A DNA stretch of 64,000 bases, from positions 543,501 to 607,500 of the forward strand of contig NZ_CP091110.1 of NCBI RefSeq assembly GCF_021560175.1. Direction: 5' to 3'. The DNA is from Neobacillus drentensis (lineage in GTDB: Bacteria; Bacillota; Bacilli; Bacillales; Cytobacillaceae). This document shows, piece by piece, positions 12,355 to 21,543 of the stretch; positions within the stretch are counted from its first letter, which is position 1, and each line of letters opens with the position of its first letter. The translations under genes and the position numbers were made by a program. Under the pieces are notes generated by a model. The model was not told where the DNA came from and made no database searches. It was given only the letters and a program-made list of their open reading frames with translations.

Positions 12355-13683
12355 TTACTTGGTGTTTACGTTGCTTTGGTTAGCCAGCCATTCCATGATG
12401 GTGGTTGTTTTTCCGTTGATCATGTCTGTTGGTGCATTATTGTATACATAAATCCAAGACCAGTGTCCATTGTATTCGTAGGGGGTACCATCCGCTTTGG
12501 TATATAAACCGGAGGTATCTAGTACCCTATCAAATAATGATAAGTGGACATTTTTTGCACCTGCATCGACTAGGCGTTGATACGTAGGTTCCACATATTG
12601 GGATGTGATCACTACTGGGTCTGTTTTAGCGGCAATGAACCAGATTGGAAGGTCTTTCAATTTATTAATTTGTGTATCTGTTATTAGCGTATCCTTTAAT
12701 GCTTCACAAGTTGGGAATGCAGCGGCAAAATAGTTGGTATAGTCGCGAGCCATGAGCATGGTCATATACCCGCCGTTCGAGTCACCGCCGATGTAAATTC
12801 TGCTGGTATCAACGTCTTTGTGATTAGCCACATAATCCTTAATTAAAGACATTAAAGCATTCTCATATTTGGAGGTTCCATCTCCCCTGCCGGTAAAACC
12901 GTCCATCCAAAAGGTTGGAGTTTGAGGGGCCAGAACGTAGGCACCATTAAAGAAGGATTGCATATCCTTTGAAGCAAAGTTGGCTGCTTTATTGGCGGAG
13001 ATTGGAATCGTAGGGTCTGTACCGCCTTCACCAGCTCCATGCAGCCAGATAATTAATGGATTCTTATGATTGTCAGTGGCTGGGGAAAAGTCCGCATAAG
13101 TTAAACTAACATTGTCATAGGTTCCCTTTCCTGTTGAAAAATCATCTACTAGTTCTCTTGTCTCCCCTGCGAATTGATCCACGACTAATCCTGAAATCGT
13201 TCCTGCACTTGTTACAATATCTTTTTGCTGTGTAATGGTATATTTCATATCAATCCAATCATTAAATCCAGTAGTTGCCCAATCATAGTTAAGAGGTGAA
13301 CCAAGAGATACATCAGGACCAATTTTCATTTCTAAGACTACATATTTTCCTGTTTGGACCACAGGGTTACCATCTTTATCTGCTACATATACTTTAGTGA
13401 TTGTCCGGTCGCCCTCCTCAAGAAACGGTGTTTTTAACCGTTTATCGCTTCTCGCAACATGGACTTTAAAGGTATCTGCTGTGATAGAGTCTTTTGGGAT
13501 CGGTTTCCCAACATTGACAATGACTTTCGTTGTTGCTGCGCCCCAATCTTCAATCTCTGTAACCGTTTGGTAAGATGTTGGCTGTGTATTGATTTGTTTC
13601 GCGAAAACGTTCGTATTAAATGATAATGTCATCACTGCCGCCATCGCGCCCAACATGGCTCTTTTTTTCATTTTTTTAAGCAT
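12355..13683 (-). CDS. secreted alpha/beta-hydrolase, esterase of the prolyl-oligopeptidase/PHB-depolymerase-like group
   Basis: A 442-residue exported protein with a classical signal peptide (basic MLKKMKKR, hydrophobic core, cleavage near VFA-KQ). Residues 30-180 look like an N-terminal beta-sandwich, followed by an alpha/beta-hydrolase fold. The oxyanion motif HGAG is at about 215, nucleophile Ser302 in GGDSNGG, probable Asp355 in AKTDPV and catalytic His407 in NGHWSW. Such two-domain proteins are annotated as putative carbohydrate esterases or peptidases. Placement beside two secreted GH3 enzymes and the galactan genes favours removal of acyl or feruloyl groups from plant polysaccharide, but that is inference; substrate unknown. 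Confidence 0.75.
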   Translation of the reverse strand: MLKKMKKRAMLGAMAAVMTLSFNTNVFAKQINTQPTSYQTVTEIEDWGAATTKVIVNVGKPIPKDSITADTFKVHVARSDKRLKTPFLEEGDRTITKVYVADKDGNPVVQTGKYVVLEMKIGPDVSLGSPLNYDWATTGFNDWIDMKYTITQQKDIVTSAGTISGLVVDQFAGETRELVDDFSTGKGTYDNVSLTYADFSPATDNHKNPLIIWLHGAGEGGTDPTIPISANKAANFASKDMQSFFNGAYVLAPQTPTFWMDGFTGRGDGTSKYENALMSLIKDYVANHKDVDTSRIYIGGDSNGGYMTMLMARDYTNYFAAAFPTCEALKDTLITDTQINKLKDLPIWFIAAKTDPVVITSQYVEPTYQRLVDAGAKNVHLSLFDRVLDTSGLYTKADGTPYEYNGHWSWIYVYNNAPTDMINGKTTTIMEWLANQSNVNTK

Positions 13684-13725
13684 TTTCCTTTACCCCCACC
13701 ACGTTATTTTGGTTGTCAAAAATTC

Positions 13726-16080
13726 CTATTGATTGTATTTTGATAGTGTTGCTAATTGCACATCAGGCCCATTGTCATTGTCTACTTCGGCAATGATATC
13801 TTTGTCCACTTTAAAATCCAGTGTCCCCCTGATATCGGAAGAAGAAGCTCCGATCTTGAATTTATAGGTTCCTTTTTCAACAATCCAAGAGGAGGTAGAT
13901 GCATCAAAAGAAGCAATGTCCTTTGGATCGATAAAGAAGTTGAATGTCTCTTTTTGACCAGGCTTTAGCTCACGGGTTTTTCCGAAGGCTTTAAGCTCAA
14001 TGGCTGGTTTTTCTAATTTTCCATCAGGCGCGCTTACATAAACTTGGGGAGCATCCTTCCCCGCAAATGAACCAGTATTAGTAACCTTAAACGAGACTTT
14101 GATTTTATTAGATAAGCTGTCTTTGTTTAATCTAAAGTCACCATAATCAAAAGTGGTATAGGAGAGACCGTAGCCAAACTCGTAAGCAGGCTTAACATTG
14201 AAGGTAGAATAGTAACGGTAACCAACATAAATATCTTCTGTATATTTTACTAAGTTGGGATTGCCATCAGAGCTTGGGAAGTTCGCATAGCTTGGAGCAT
14301 CCTCCAAACGAATTGGGAATGTCTCAGGAAGTTTACCAGATGGATAGGCTTTTCCAGAAAGAACATCTGTAAGGGCGTTTCCAGCTTCCATTCCTGGCTG
14401 CCAGGATAATAAGATGGAGTCTACGTCATTTCTCCAAGTTACCGTGTTAAATGGTGCACCAACATTTAAGACTACTACTACCTTTTTATTTACTGCATGG
14501 AAAGCAGTAGATACCTTTTTAATTAGTTCTAATTCTTTTGCAGTTGGTTCAAAGGTTGTAGCATTTCCATCTGCCCCCTCGCCAGAACCTCGAGCAATCA
14601 CCACCACGCCAATATCTGAATTCTGAGCCATATAGGCTGCATCCTCAGTGGTAAGATTTTCATTAATTTCAGCATCACTAGCATTAGTAGTAATAGGTGT
14701 ATATCCTGCGTTAGTTAGTCCATCTGGAAGCTGTACGGAATGTGTTGGAGTAACATAGGCACTGCCGGTACCCATTAGGAACATTTTTGTAGCGGCATTA
14801 TCAGTTGTACAGGCAGATAAAGGAGTTCCAAAGCCGCAGCTAGGCATTGAATAGGAGTTACCTACTATACCAACCTTTTTCACTTTATTATCAAACGGAA
14901 GAGCTTTATTTTCATTTTTCAATAAGACCATTCCTTCTGGAGCGGCTTCTCGTGAGATCTGTGCATCAGAAGCAGCTAGATCGGGACTAACGCTTAGTTT
15001 CGAATTATCAACGGTACTTAACTTTTTGAAAGTAGGGGATTTAACCACTAAGGCAAGAATATTTTCGATGGCGGTATCAAGTTTTTCCTCTGATAATGAA
15101 CCATCTAAAATCGCCGCTTTTACTGCCGCCTTACCCACAGCATTTAAACTTGGCATGGACAAGTCATTTCCACCGTTCAACATAGCAATACCATTATTTT
15201 TAGATCCGCCCCAGTCTGTCATGACCATGCCATTAAAGCCCCAGTCACTTCTTAATACATCATTTAAGAGCCAGGAATTATGGGCAGAGAAAGGTCCATT
15301 AATAGAGTTATAGGAACTCATTACAGTCCATGGTTGAGCTTCTTTAACCACCCGTTCGAAACCTGCTAGGTATATTTCTCTTAAGGCGCGTTCAGAAATA
15401 ATTTCATTCACTGACTGTCTGTTGGTTTCCTGATTATTGGCGGCAAAATGCTTCATGCTGACACCAACGCCTTGATCCTGAACCCCTTTAGTAAACTGAG
15501 CTGCCATTTCACCGCTTAGAAGTGGATCCTCGGAGTAATATTCGAAGTTCCGTCCGCCGCGGGGATCCCTATGTATATTCAAGGCAGGTCCTAAAATCAC
15601 ATCCACACCATAATCAAGAGTTTCTTTTCCCATAGCTGCCGCCACATTATACATGAGGTCTTTATTGAAGCTTGAAGAGAGGGCTGTTGGAATAGGGAAA
15701 CCTGTTGTAGATTTATTTACAGTCGATCCAAAGCGAAGCCCAGCTGGGCCGTCCGCAAAGTTGAGCTTCGGAATGCCAAGCCGTGGAATGGCAAAAGTAC
15801 CGCCTGCAGCCCCTGAAATGGAAGCTCCTGCTCCGCCAATTAAATCAATTTTTTCATCCAGTGTCATAGCTCTAATAACGGCTGGAATGGAAGCTTGGTC
15901 AACTAAAATTGGCGTTTGTCCCTCGGTTGGCCCAGTTTGAACACTACTGTTATCTGATGAAATAGCTGTAGTATTTACCTGTTCAGCCGGCTGTTCCTCA
16001 GCAAACGCACTTGTATAACCTGATGATAATAACATAAGACTAAACATGGATGTACTTAGAACTTTGTAATAACCCTTCAC
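13726..16080 (-). CDS. secreted GH3 glycoside hydrolase (beta-glucosidase/beta-xylosidase type) 1
   Basis: A 784-residue exported exo-glycosidase. The GTG at 16080 is preferred over the upstream ATG (16167): AAAAGGGG lies upstream and the result is a clean signal peptide (KGYYKVLSTSMFSLMLLSSG, then AFAEE). The GH3 N-terminal barrel carries KHFAANNQETNR and the nucleophile Asp289 in VMTDWGG; the GH3 C-terminal domain and a fibronectin-III-like domain (YVSAPDGKLEKPAIELKAFGKT) follow. It is a diverged paralogue of the GH3 gene transcribed in the opposite direction from 16488. The substrate could be beta-glucosides, beta-xylosides or beta-galactosides of plant polymers; GH3 sequence alone does not decide. 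Confidence 0.88.
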   Translation of the reverse strand: MKGYYKVLSTSMFSLMLLSSGYTSAFAEEQPAEQVNTTAISSDNSSVQTGPTEGQTPILVDQASIPAVIRAMTLDEKIDLIGGAGASISGAAGGTFAIPRLGIPKLNFADGPAGLRFGSTVNKSTTGFPIPTALSSSFNKDLMYNVAAAMGKETLDYGVDVILGPALNIHRDPRGGRNFEYYSEDPLLSGEMAAQFTKGVQDQGVGVSMKHFAANNQETNRQSVNEIISERALREIYLAGFERVVKEAQPWTVMSSYNSINGPFSAHNSWLLNDVLRSDWGFNGMVMTDWGGSKNNGIAMLNGGNDLSMPSLNAVGKAAVKAAILDGSLSEEKLDTAIENILALVVKSPTFKKLSTVDNSKLSVSPDLAASDAQISREAAPEGMVLLKNENKALPFDNKVKKVGIVGNSYSMPSCGFGTPLSACTTDNAATKMFLMGTGSAYVTPTHSVQLPDGLTNAGYTPITTNASDAEINENLTTEDAAYMAQNSDIGVVVIARGSGEGADGNATTFEPTAKELELIKKVSTAFHAVNKKVVVVLNVGAPFNTVTWRNDVDSILLSWQPGMEAGNALTDVLSGKAYPSGKLPETFPIRLEDAPSYANFPSSDGNPNLVKYTEDIYVGYRYYSTFNVKPAYEFGYGLSYTTFDYGDFRLNKDSLSNKIKVSFKVTNTGSFAGKDAPQVYVSAPDGKLEKPAIELKAFGKTRELKPGQKETFNFFIDPKDIASFDASTSSWIVEKGTYKFKIGASSSDIRGTLDFKVDKDIIAEVDNDNGPDVQLATLSKYNQ

Positions 16081-16102
16081 ACGTAACAACCCCTTTTTTA
16101 TT

Positions 16103-16116
16103 TGAAAACCCTTACA
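16103..16116 (-). promoter_or_regulatory. cre-like site upstream of GH3 gene 1
   Basis: Read on the minus strand, TGTAAGGGTTTTCA matches 13 of 14 positions of the cre consensus (a G replaces the core C). It lies 23 bases before the GTG start, a position where CcpA would block transcription. Confidence 0.4.
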
Positions 16117-16430
16117 ATAAAAAGGGTAGCATGTAAATGATAATTCGATAATTACAAGAAGTAGCACTAACTTGCGATTTACTAGATTAATTTGTTATTA
16201 TCTGAAAATTCAAATAAAAATAAAGAAAACAAGGGTATTTATTCATATTCCATAGACAATATCCGACATGACTTTAGTAACAGGAGTAGTAATCGCTAAA
16301 AGATTGGATGGAGTTTAGTACTTGTTGTTTTCTATTGTCTATCTATAAAAAAACAAAATAGTGAAGAATTTCGCAATATAATCCAGAATATTTTCAAAAC
16401 TCGGAATATTTAATGCGGTTAGACTGATTT
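16117..16430. other. divergent promoter region between the two GH3 genes
   Basis: AT-rich spacer between two divergently transcribed secreted glycosidases. Apart from the cre-like elements at both ends I see no ORF, RNA gene or long repeat. Both promoters must lie here, but no -35/-10 pair is clear enough to assign. Confidence 0.5.
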
Positions 16431-16444
16431 TGAAAGCGTTTTTA
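16431..16444 (+). promoter_or_regulatory. cre-like site upstream of GH3 gene 2
   Basis: TGAAAGCGTTTTTA matches 13 of 14 cre positions including the AAGCGTTT core, 44 bases before the start codon of the plus-strand GH3 gene. It predicts CcpA-mediated repression by preferred sugars. Confidence 0.5.
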
Positions 16445-16487
16445 AGTGCGATATTCTAACCAAATGAAATGAAGGGGGTATTCAATT

Positions 16488-18884
16488 ATGTTAAAAAAAC
16501 TCAAGAAAAAGAAAAAATCAAATCTACTAACCATCACTCTTACATCATCGTTAATTCTCTCAGGAATCACCTTTGACATTGCGTCCGCTCAGAGTCCAGA
16601 TTCATCAACCGTACAACAAAACCAAACTTCTATTGTACAAACAACACCATCATTCTTAACCGATGCTGCTTCTATTGAGAGTGTTATTCAAGCGATGAGC
16701 CTCGAGGAAAAGGCTAAATTCGTTGTAGGTGTAGGAATGCCTGGATTCGGGGGGACACCTCCATTTGAAGTAACTGGAGCTGTAGGCGGTACATTTGGAA
16801 TTCCTCGCTTAGGTATCCCTGAACTGCGTTTAGCTGACGGGCCGGCAGGTCTTAGGATCAGACCGACAAGACCAGGTCAAACCCAAACTTATTATGCAAC
16901 CGCTTTCCCAATTGCAACGGCTCTAGCCTCAACTTGGGATCCTGCAACAGCAGAAGCAGTAGGACAAGCTCAGGGAAATGAAGTGAAAGAATACGGTGTT
17001 GACCTTTTACTAGCACCGGCACTCAATATCCACCGTAATCCATTAAACGGACGAAACTTCGAATACTATTCAGAAGACCCTTTAATTGCAGGGAAAATGG
17101 CTGCGGCGATGGTAAATGGGGTACAATCCAATGGTGTTGGTGCAACAATCAAACACTTTGCTGCCAATAACCAGGAAACTAACAGGAATAGCATTGATAC
17201 GATAGTTTCAGAACGTGCTTTAAGAGAAATTTATCTTAAAGGCTTCGAAATTGCTGTAAAAGAATCCCACCCTTGGTCGGTCATGAGTTCCTATAACAAA
17301 CTTAATGGAACCTACACATCCCAAAATGCGGACTTGCTTACAACTATTTTACGTAAGGACTGGGGCTACACAGGCTTTGTAATGACAGACTGGTTTGGCG
17401 GGGATAATCCGGTAGAACAAATGAAAGCTGGCAATGACATGATTATGCCAGGTATGTCGTATCAATCCGAATTAATTAAGGCAGCTGTTGAAGGTGGGAA
17501 TATGGATGAATCGGTCCTTGACCGTAATATTAAAAACATTCTCCAGATCGTCATCCAAACCCCTGAGTTTAAAAAGTATCAAAACACAGACAAGCCAGAT
17601 TTGACGGCTCATGCTCAAACAGCTCGAAATGCAGCGGCAGAAGGGATGGTTCTATTAAAGAACGACAAGATGCCGCTTCCTATCAGCAAGGACCAGAAGA
17701 TTGCTATATTTGGCAATACACAAATTGAAACAGTTAAAGGAGGTACAGGAAGCGGCGATGTCAATGCGGCTTACACTACTTCTATTGTTGATGGACTAAA
17801 GACTGGTGGATACCAAATAAATCAACGTCTACTTCAAGAATATAAGACATATATTGATACATTACGCTCGCAGGATCAGTATAAAATTAAACAAAGTCCA
17901 TGGGGTGAGGATTTTGGCAAGTTAATCCCAGCCATTCCTGAAAAGCCTTTGGCAGATAGCGAAATTGCTTCTTCTTCCAAAGAATCGGATATCGGAATCA
18001 TTGTAATTGGCCGTATTTCTGGAGAAGGTGCGGACCGTAAAGTTGTAAAAGGGGATTATTTGTTAAGCGATGCAGAACAAGAAATGATTTCGAAGGTATC
18101 AGCAGAGTACCATAAGCAAGGAAAAAAGGTGGCAGTTATTTTGAATATTGGCGGGCCCATCGAAGTGGCAAGTTGGCGGGATAAAGTCGACTCAATCCTA
18201 TTAGCATGGCAGCCAGGTCAAGAAGCAGGTTATGCTGTTGCGGATGTTATTTCCGGTAAAGTCAATCCCTCTGGGAAACTAGCAACTACTTTCCCAGTAA
18301 AATACAGTGATGTGGCATCGGCGAATAGCTTTCCAGGTACACCTGTTGGTAACCCAAAACAGGTGGTCTATAACGAAGACATTTATGTTGGCTACCGCTA
18401 CAATACCACGTTTAATGTAAAGCCTGCTTATGAATTCGGTTATGGATTGTCATATACTAGCTTTGATATTAATCATTTAAATATTAACGAGGGCAAGAAA
18501 TTTAAAGACAAGCTTAAGGTATCTGCTATGGTTGAGAATACAGGTAACCTCTCTGGAAGAGAGGTTGTCCAAGTGTATGTTTCCGCACCAGATGGAAAAC
18601 TTGAGAAACCTGCAGTTGAATTAAAAGCCTTTGGTAAAACAAAGGATCTTAAACCTCATCAGCGTGAGCTTCTTCAATTCGAGCTTAATGCCAAAGACCT
18701 TGCCTCCTACGATGAAGGGGAAAATGCATGGGTTCTTGAAAAGGGCACATATACCGTAAAAGTTGGGGCGTCCTCAGAAGATATTAAAGAGTCTGCTACA
18801 TTTACAGTAGATCATGATATGGTCGTTGAAAAAGTTAACGAGGCATTGGCACCGAAAGTTGAATTTGAGAGACTTACTAAATAA
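16488..18884 (+). CDS. secreted GH3 glycoside hydrolase (beta-glucosidase/beta-xylosidase type) 2
   Basis: A 798-residue exported GH3 enzyme. A very basic signal peptide (MLKKLKKKKK then a hydrophobic core, cleavage near ASA-QS) is followed by the GH3 barrel with KHFAANNQETNR and nucleophile Asp301 in VMTDWFGG, the GH3 C-terminal sandwich and a fibronectin-III-like domain. The C-terminal domain matches the divergent neighbour closely (YVSAPDGKLEKPA.ELKAFGKT), so the pair arose by duplication, while the central regions differ, suggesting distinct specificities. RBS GAAGGGGG precedes the ATG. It probably trims oligosaccharides outside the cell for uptake by nearby transporters; exact glycoside unknown. 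Confidence 0.88.
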   Translation: MLKKLKKKKKSNLLTITLTSSLILSGITFDIASAQSPDSSTVQQNQTSIVQTTPSFLTDAASIESVIQAMSLEEKAKFVVGVGMPGFGGTPPFEVTGAVGGTFGIPRLGIPELRLADGPAGLRIRPTRPGQTQTYYATAFPIATALASTWDPATAEAVGQAQGNEVKEYGVDLLLAPALNIHRNPLNGRNFEYYSEDPLIAGKMAAAMVNGVQSNGVGATIKHFAANNQETNRNSIDTIVSERALREIYLKGFEIAVKESHPWSVMSSYNKLNGTYTSQNADLLTTILRKDWGYTGFVMTDWFGGDNPVEQMKAGNDMIMPGMSYQSELIKAAVEGGNMDESVLDRNIKNILQIVIQTPEFKKYQNTDKPDLTAHAQTARNAAAEGMVLLKNDKMPLPISKDQKIAIFGNTQIETVKGGTGSGDVNAAYTTSIVDGLKTGGYQINQRLLQEYKTYIDTLRSQDQYKIKQSPWGEDFGKLIPAIPEKPLADSEIASSSKESDIGIIVIGRISGEGADRKVVKGDYLLSDAEQEMISKVSAEYHKQGKKVAVILNIGGPIEVASWRDKVDSILLAWQPGQEAGYAVADVISGKVNPSGKLATTFPVKYSDVASANSFPGTPVGNPKQVVYNEDIYVGYRYNTTFNVKPAYEFGYGLSYTSFDINHLNINEGKKFKDKLKVSAMVENTGNLSGREVVQVYVSAPDGKLEKPAVELKAFGKTKDLKPHQRELLQFELNAKDLASYDEGENAWVLEKGTYTVKVGASSEDIKESATFTVDHDMVVEKVNEALAPKVEFERLTK

Positions 18885-18895
18885 AGAAAAAATGA

Positions 18896-18940
18896 TCAAA
18901 GCCAGCCATCTCGTAGTCTCTGAAGGCTGGTTTTTTATAG
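18896..18940 (+). terminator. terminator after GH3 gene 2
   Basis: CCAGCC and GGCTGG arms with a 17-base loop followed by six T residues, just downstream of the stop codon. Confidence 0.75.
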
Positions 18941-19060
18941 TTTTACACAGAATTATTAAACGGTATAATTCTGACACATGCTGCATTTTAAATGAGATTG
19001 TCGACATTTGGAAATTTACGTATAATAGGTTTATCTATGCTGAGGGATCGGAGTTGTGAT

Positions 19061-20062
19061 ATGAGCAGATTATCCATCATCGCGTATTCTGTTGGAAGTT
19101 TGTTTTTCTTAATTAGTTGCTCATTTTCATTCTATTATGGCTACAAGGTAATCACGCATGATTTACCTAAGGAACAGAAAACAGTAGAAAAGTATAACTA
19201 TCATTTTGTGCTAGTTCCAGAAGAGCTAGACAATGAATATTGGAAGCTTGTCGAAAAAGGAGCAGAAGATGCGGCCAATAAATATGGAGTGCTTCTGGAA
19301 TATGCTGGTCCAAAGCAGGCAAACATTGATGATCATGTGAAGACGATTGAAATGTCAGCTGCCTCCAAGGTAGACGGAATCATGACTCAAGGATTAAGTG
19401 ATGAGCAATTTACACCGCTGATCGACCGGGTCGTAGCCAGCGGGATTCCTGTTGTAACTGTTGATACCGATGCTGCTAACAGTAGAAGAATGGCCTATAT
19501 TGGAACCGATAATTATTATGCGGGTTATTTGGCAGGAAAAGCTTTGATAGCGGATACATTCGGGAAGGTAAATGTTGCCATCATTACAGGCAGTTTTTAC
19601 GCGAACCATATGCAGCAGCGGGTCAAGGGGTTTGAAGATGCCGTTAAACCGGAACCAAGAATTAACATCATTGCAGTGGAAGAATCCGAGATTAGCAGGG
19701 TAAAGGCAGCAGAAAAGGCCAATCAAATTTTGCAGGATCATCCGGAGGTTACAGCCTTTTTTGGTACAAGCGCCCTTGATGGAATTGAAATAGCCCATGT
19801 GGTAAAAAAATATCATAAACAAAAGCAGATCTATATCATTGGCTTTGACACGCTCCCTGAAACAATAGAGTTTATCCGTGAGGGCACCATCCATGCAACC
19901 GTTGTTCAGGAACCATATCAAATGGGGTATGGAGCCGTTAAAATGATGATTGATCTTATTCAAGGAAAAAAGGTTCCGCCAGTCGTCCATACCGATACTC
20001 GGATTTTAAGAAAAGCGGATCTGCCTGTGAGTAATCAGTTCCGAAGGGCGGTTGATCAATGA
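19061..20062 (+). CDS. membrane-anchored sugar-binding sensor protein (XylFII/RbsB-like), input part of a three-component system
   Basis: 333 residues from the ATG at 19061 (GGAG 8 bases upstream; an in-frame ATG at 18992 lacks a good RBS). One N-terminal hydrophobic segment (about 5-27) anchors it; no functional lipobox stands out. The rest is a type I periplasmic-binding fold: NEYWKLVEKGAEDAANKYG, GIPVVTVDTDAANSRRMAYIGTDNYYAGYLAGKAL, YIIGFDTLPETIEFIREG. Its stop overlaps the start of a YesM-type kinase, so the two should act together. Clostridium XylFII-LytS/YesN is a described precedent in which a tethered binding protein relays sugar occupancy to a kinase. Here the target is probably mglBAC, immediately downstream. 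Ligand probably a hexose or pentose; not determinable. Confidence 0.82.
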   Translation: MSRLSIIAYSVGSLFFLISCSFSFYYGYKVITHDLPKEQKTVEKYNYHFVLVPEELDNEYWKLVEKGAEDAANKYGVLLEYAGPKQANIDDHVKTIEMSAASKVDGIMTQGLSDEQFTPLIDRVVASGIPVVTVDTDAANSRRMAYIGTDNYYAGYLAGKALIADTFGKVNVAIITGSFYANHMQQRVKGFEDAVKPEPRINIIAVEESEISRVKAAEKANQILQDHPEVTAFFGTSALDGIEIAHVVKKYHKQKQIYIIGFDTLPETIEFIREGTIHATVVQEPYQMGYGAVKMMIDLIQGKKVPPVVHTDTRILRKADLPVSNQFRRAVDQ

Positions 20063-21543
20063 TGCTATTTCGGATCCGTTCTAAACTATTACTTTATTTT
20101 ATTGTCCTAGTCGTTTTACTAACCTCAGTCGGAATGTTCTTTTATGACAGAAGTGAAAAACTTGTTTCTGAATACGATGAAAGCTTTGAACGTTTTCTTT
20201 TACTGAATGATATCTCACAGAGAAGTAATCTCCTTACAGAAAAGCTGCATGGATATATCTTAGATAAGGAAAAATCATATCTTCATGAATATCGAAGCGA
20301 AAAGTTGAAGTTAATTAAGGACCAGAAGAGACTGATTAAAGTGATGAACAGCAATGATGTGACCCTTACAAATTACAAAAATATGATTGACAGCTTCCTA
20401 GATGAGGGAGATGCTACCATCGGCACATTTGAGCAGGATCAGATTAATCAATATTCAAACCACTTTAACGAAGTTTTGAAAATTAACTCGTTTCTTCAGG
20501 AAAGTACATTAGCTTTATTGAATAATAAATTAACAGACTATCAAAAATTTTATGACCAAATGGAGCAGCAAAATCATTTTTATAAGCTCCTGTCGATGTC
20601 CTTATTCGCGGCGGCCTTTTTCCTTAGCACTTTATTGGCATTATGGATTTCCGGCGGGATTACAAGGCCGATTAGTATGTTATCGAGTGCTGCTAAAGAG
20701 ATAGCAACAGGTAATTTATCCGGTGATGATATTAAAATTACCACAAAGGATGAACTTAAGCTACTAACAGAAACCTTTAATCAAATGCGTACGAATTTAA
20801 AAGTACTGGTTACCGAGATTAAACAACAAGGTGAACTCGATAAGCTGTTAAAGGAATTAGAGTTGAGAAGTCTGCAAAACCAAATCAATCCGCACTTTTT
20901 ATTCAATACCCTCAATACTGTTTCAAAGATGGCCTACCTTGAAGAAGCGGAGGAGACGTCAAGGTTGATCGAAGCAGTTGCTGCCTTATTACGATACAAT
21001 CTAAGTGATTTCGATAAAGTCTCAACCTTAAGAGACGAAGTAAGTATTGTGAAAGAGTATTTCTTTATTCAAAAAACAAGATTCGGTGATCGAATTCAAT
21101 TTATAACGGATATTCAAGAGGAATATTTGGATATGGAAATCCCGAGTTTGGTTCTCCAGCCATTAATTGAGAACGCCTTCATTCATGGGGTCGAAGAATA
21201 TGAAGAAAATGGTGTGATCGAGCTCCATATTTACCGGCTGAATGACCGTATTAATGTAGAAGTCATTGATAACGGGGTAGGAATGGACGAGCGGACGAAA
21301 AAGAAACTAACTAATTACGTCCATCATTTCGAATCAGAGGAAACCGCTGAAAAGGCAAAGCCAAAAGGTCAATCCAATGGGATTGCAGTCAAAAATGTGA
21401 TTAGAAGGCTGCAGCTCTTTTACCATAGAAAAGATATTGTTGAAATAGAATCAGAACTAAACAATGGAACCATTTTCCGACTGACGATTCCTGTCGCAGC
21501 CAAAGGAGGAACCGAACTTGTTGAAAATTCTTATAGCAGATGA
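20059..21543 (+). CDS. YesM/LytS-type sensor histidine kinase
   Basis: A 494-residue membrane kinase. Two transmembrane segments (about 8-28 and 175-200) flank an extracytoplasmic helical region; a HAMP domain follows (about 200-255). The His_kinase domain holds the phosphoacceptor His279 in LQNQINPHFLFNTLN, and the ATPase domain has LVLQPLIENAFIHGVEE and DNGVGMDE. It overlaps the sensor-binding protein gene by 4 bases and the response regulator gene by 26 bases, indicating tight coupling. It most likely receives the signal from the tethered binding protein and phosphorylates the YesN-type regulator. Confidence 0.92.
   Translation: MMLFRIRSKLLLYFIVLVVLLTSVGMFFYDRSEKLVSEYDESFERFLLLNDISQRSNLLTEKLHGYILDKEKSYLHEYRSEKLKLIKDQKRLIKVMNSNDVTLTNYKNMIDSFLDEGDATIGTFEQDQINQYSNHFNEVLKINSFLQESTLALLNNKLTDYQKFYDQMEQQNHFYKLLSMSLFAAAFFLSTLLALWISGGITRPISMLSSAAKEIATGNLSGDDIKITTKDELKLLTETFNQMRTNLKVLVTEIKQQGELDKLLKELELRSLQNQINPHFLFNTLNTVSKMAYLEEAEETSRLIEAVAALLRYNLSDFDKVSTLRDEVSIVKEYFFIQKTRFGDRIQFITDIQEEYLDMEIPSLVLQPLIENAFIHGVEEYEENGVIELHIYRLNDRINVEVIDNGVGMDERTKKKLTNYVHHFESEETAEKAKPKGQSNGIAVKNVIRRLQLFYHRKDIVEIESELNNGTIFRLTIPVAAKGGTELVENSYSR

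Noticed and set aside
19394..19990. 198-codon minus-strand ORF
   Set aside because: Lies wholly antisense to the sugar-binding sensor gene; no RBS and no recognisable protein pattern.
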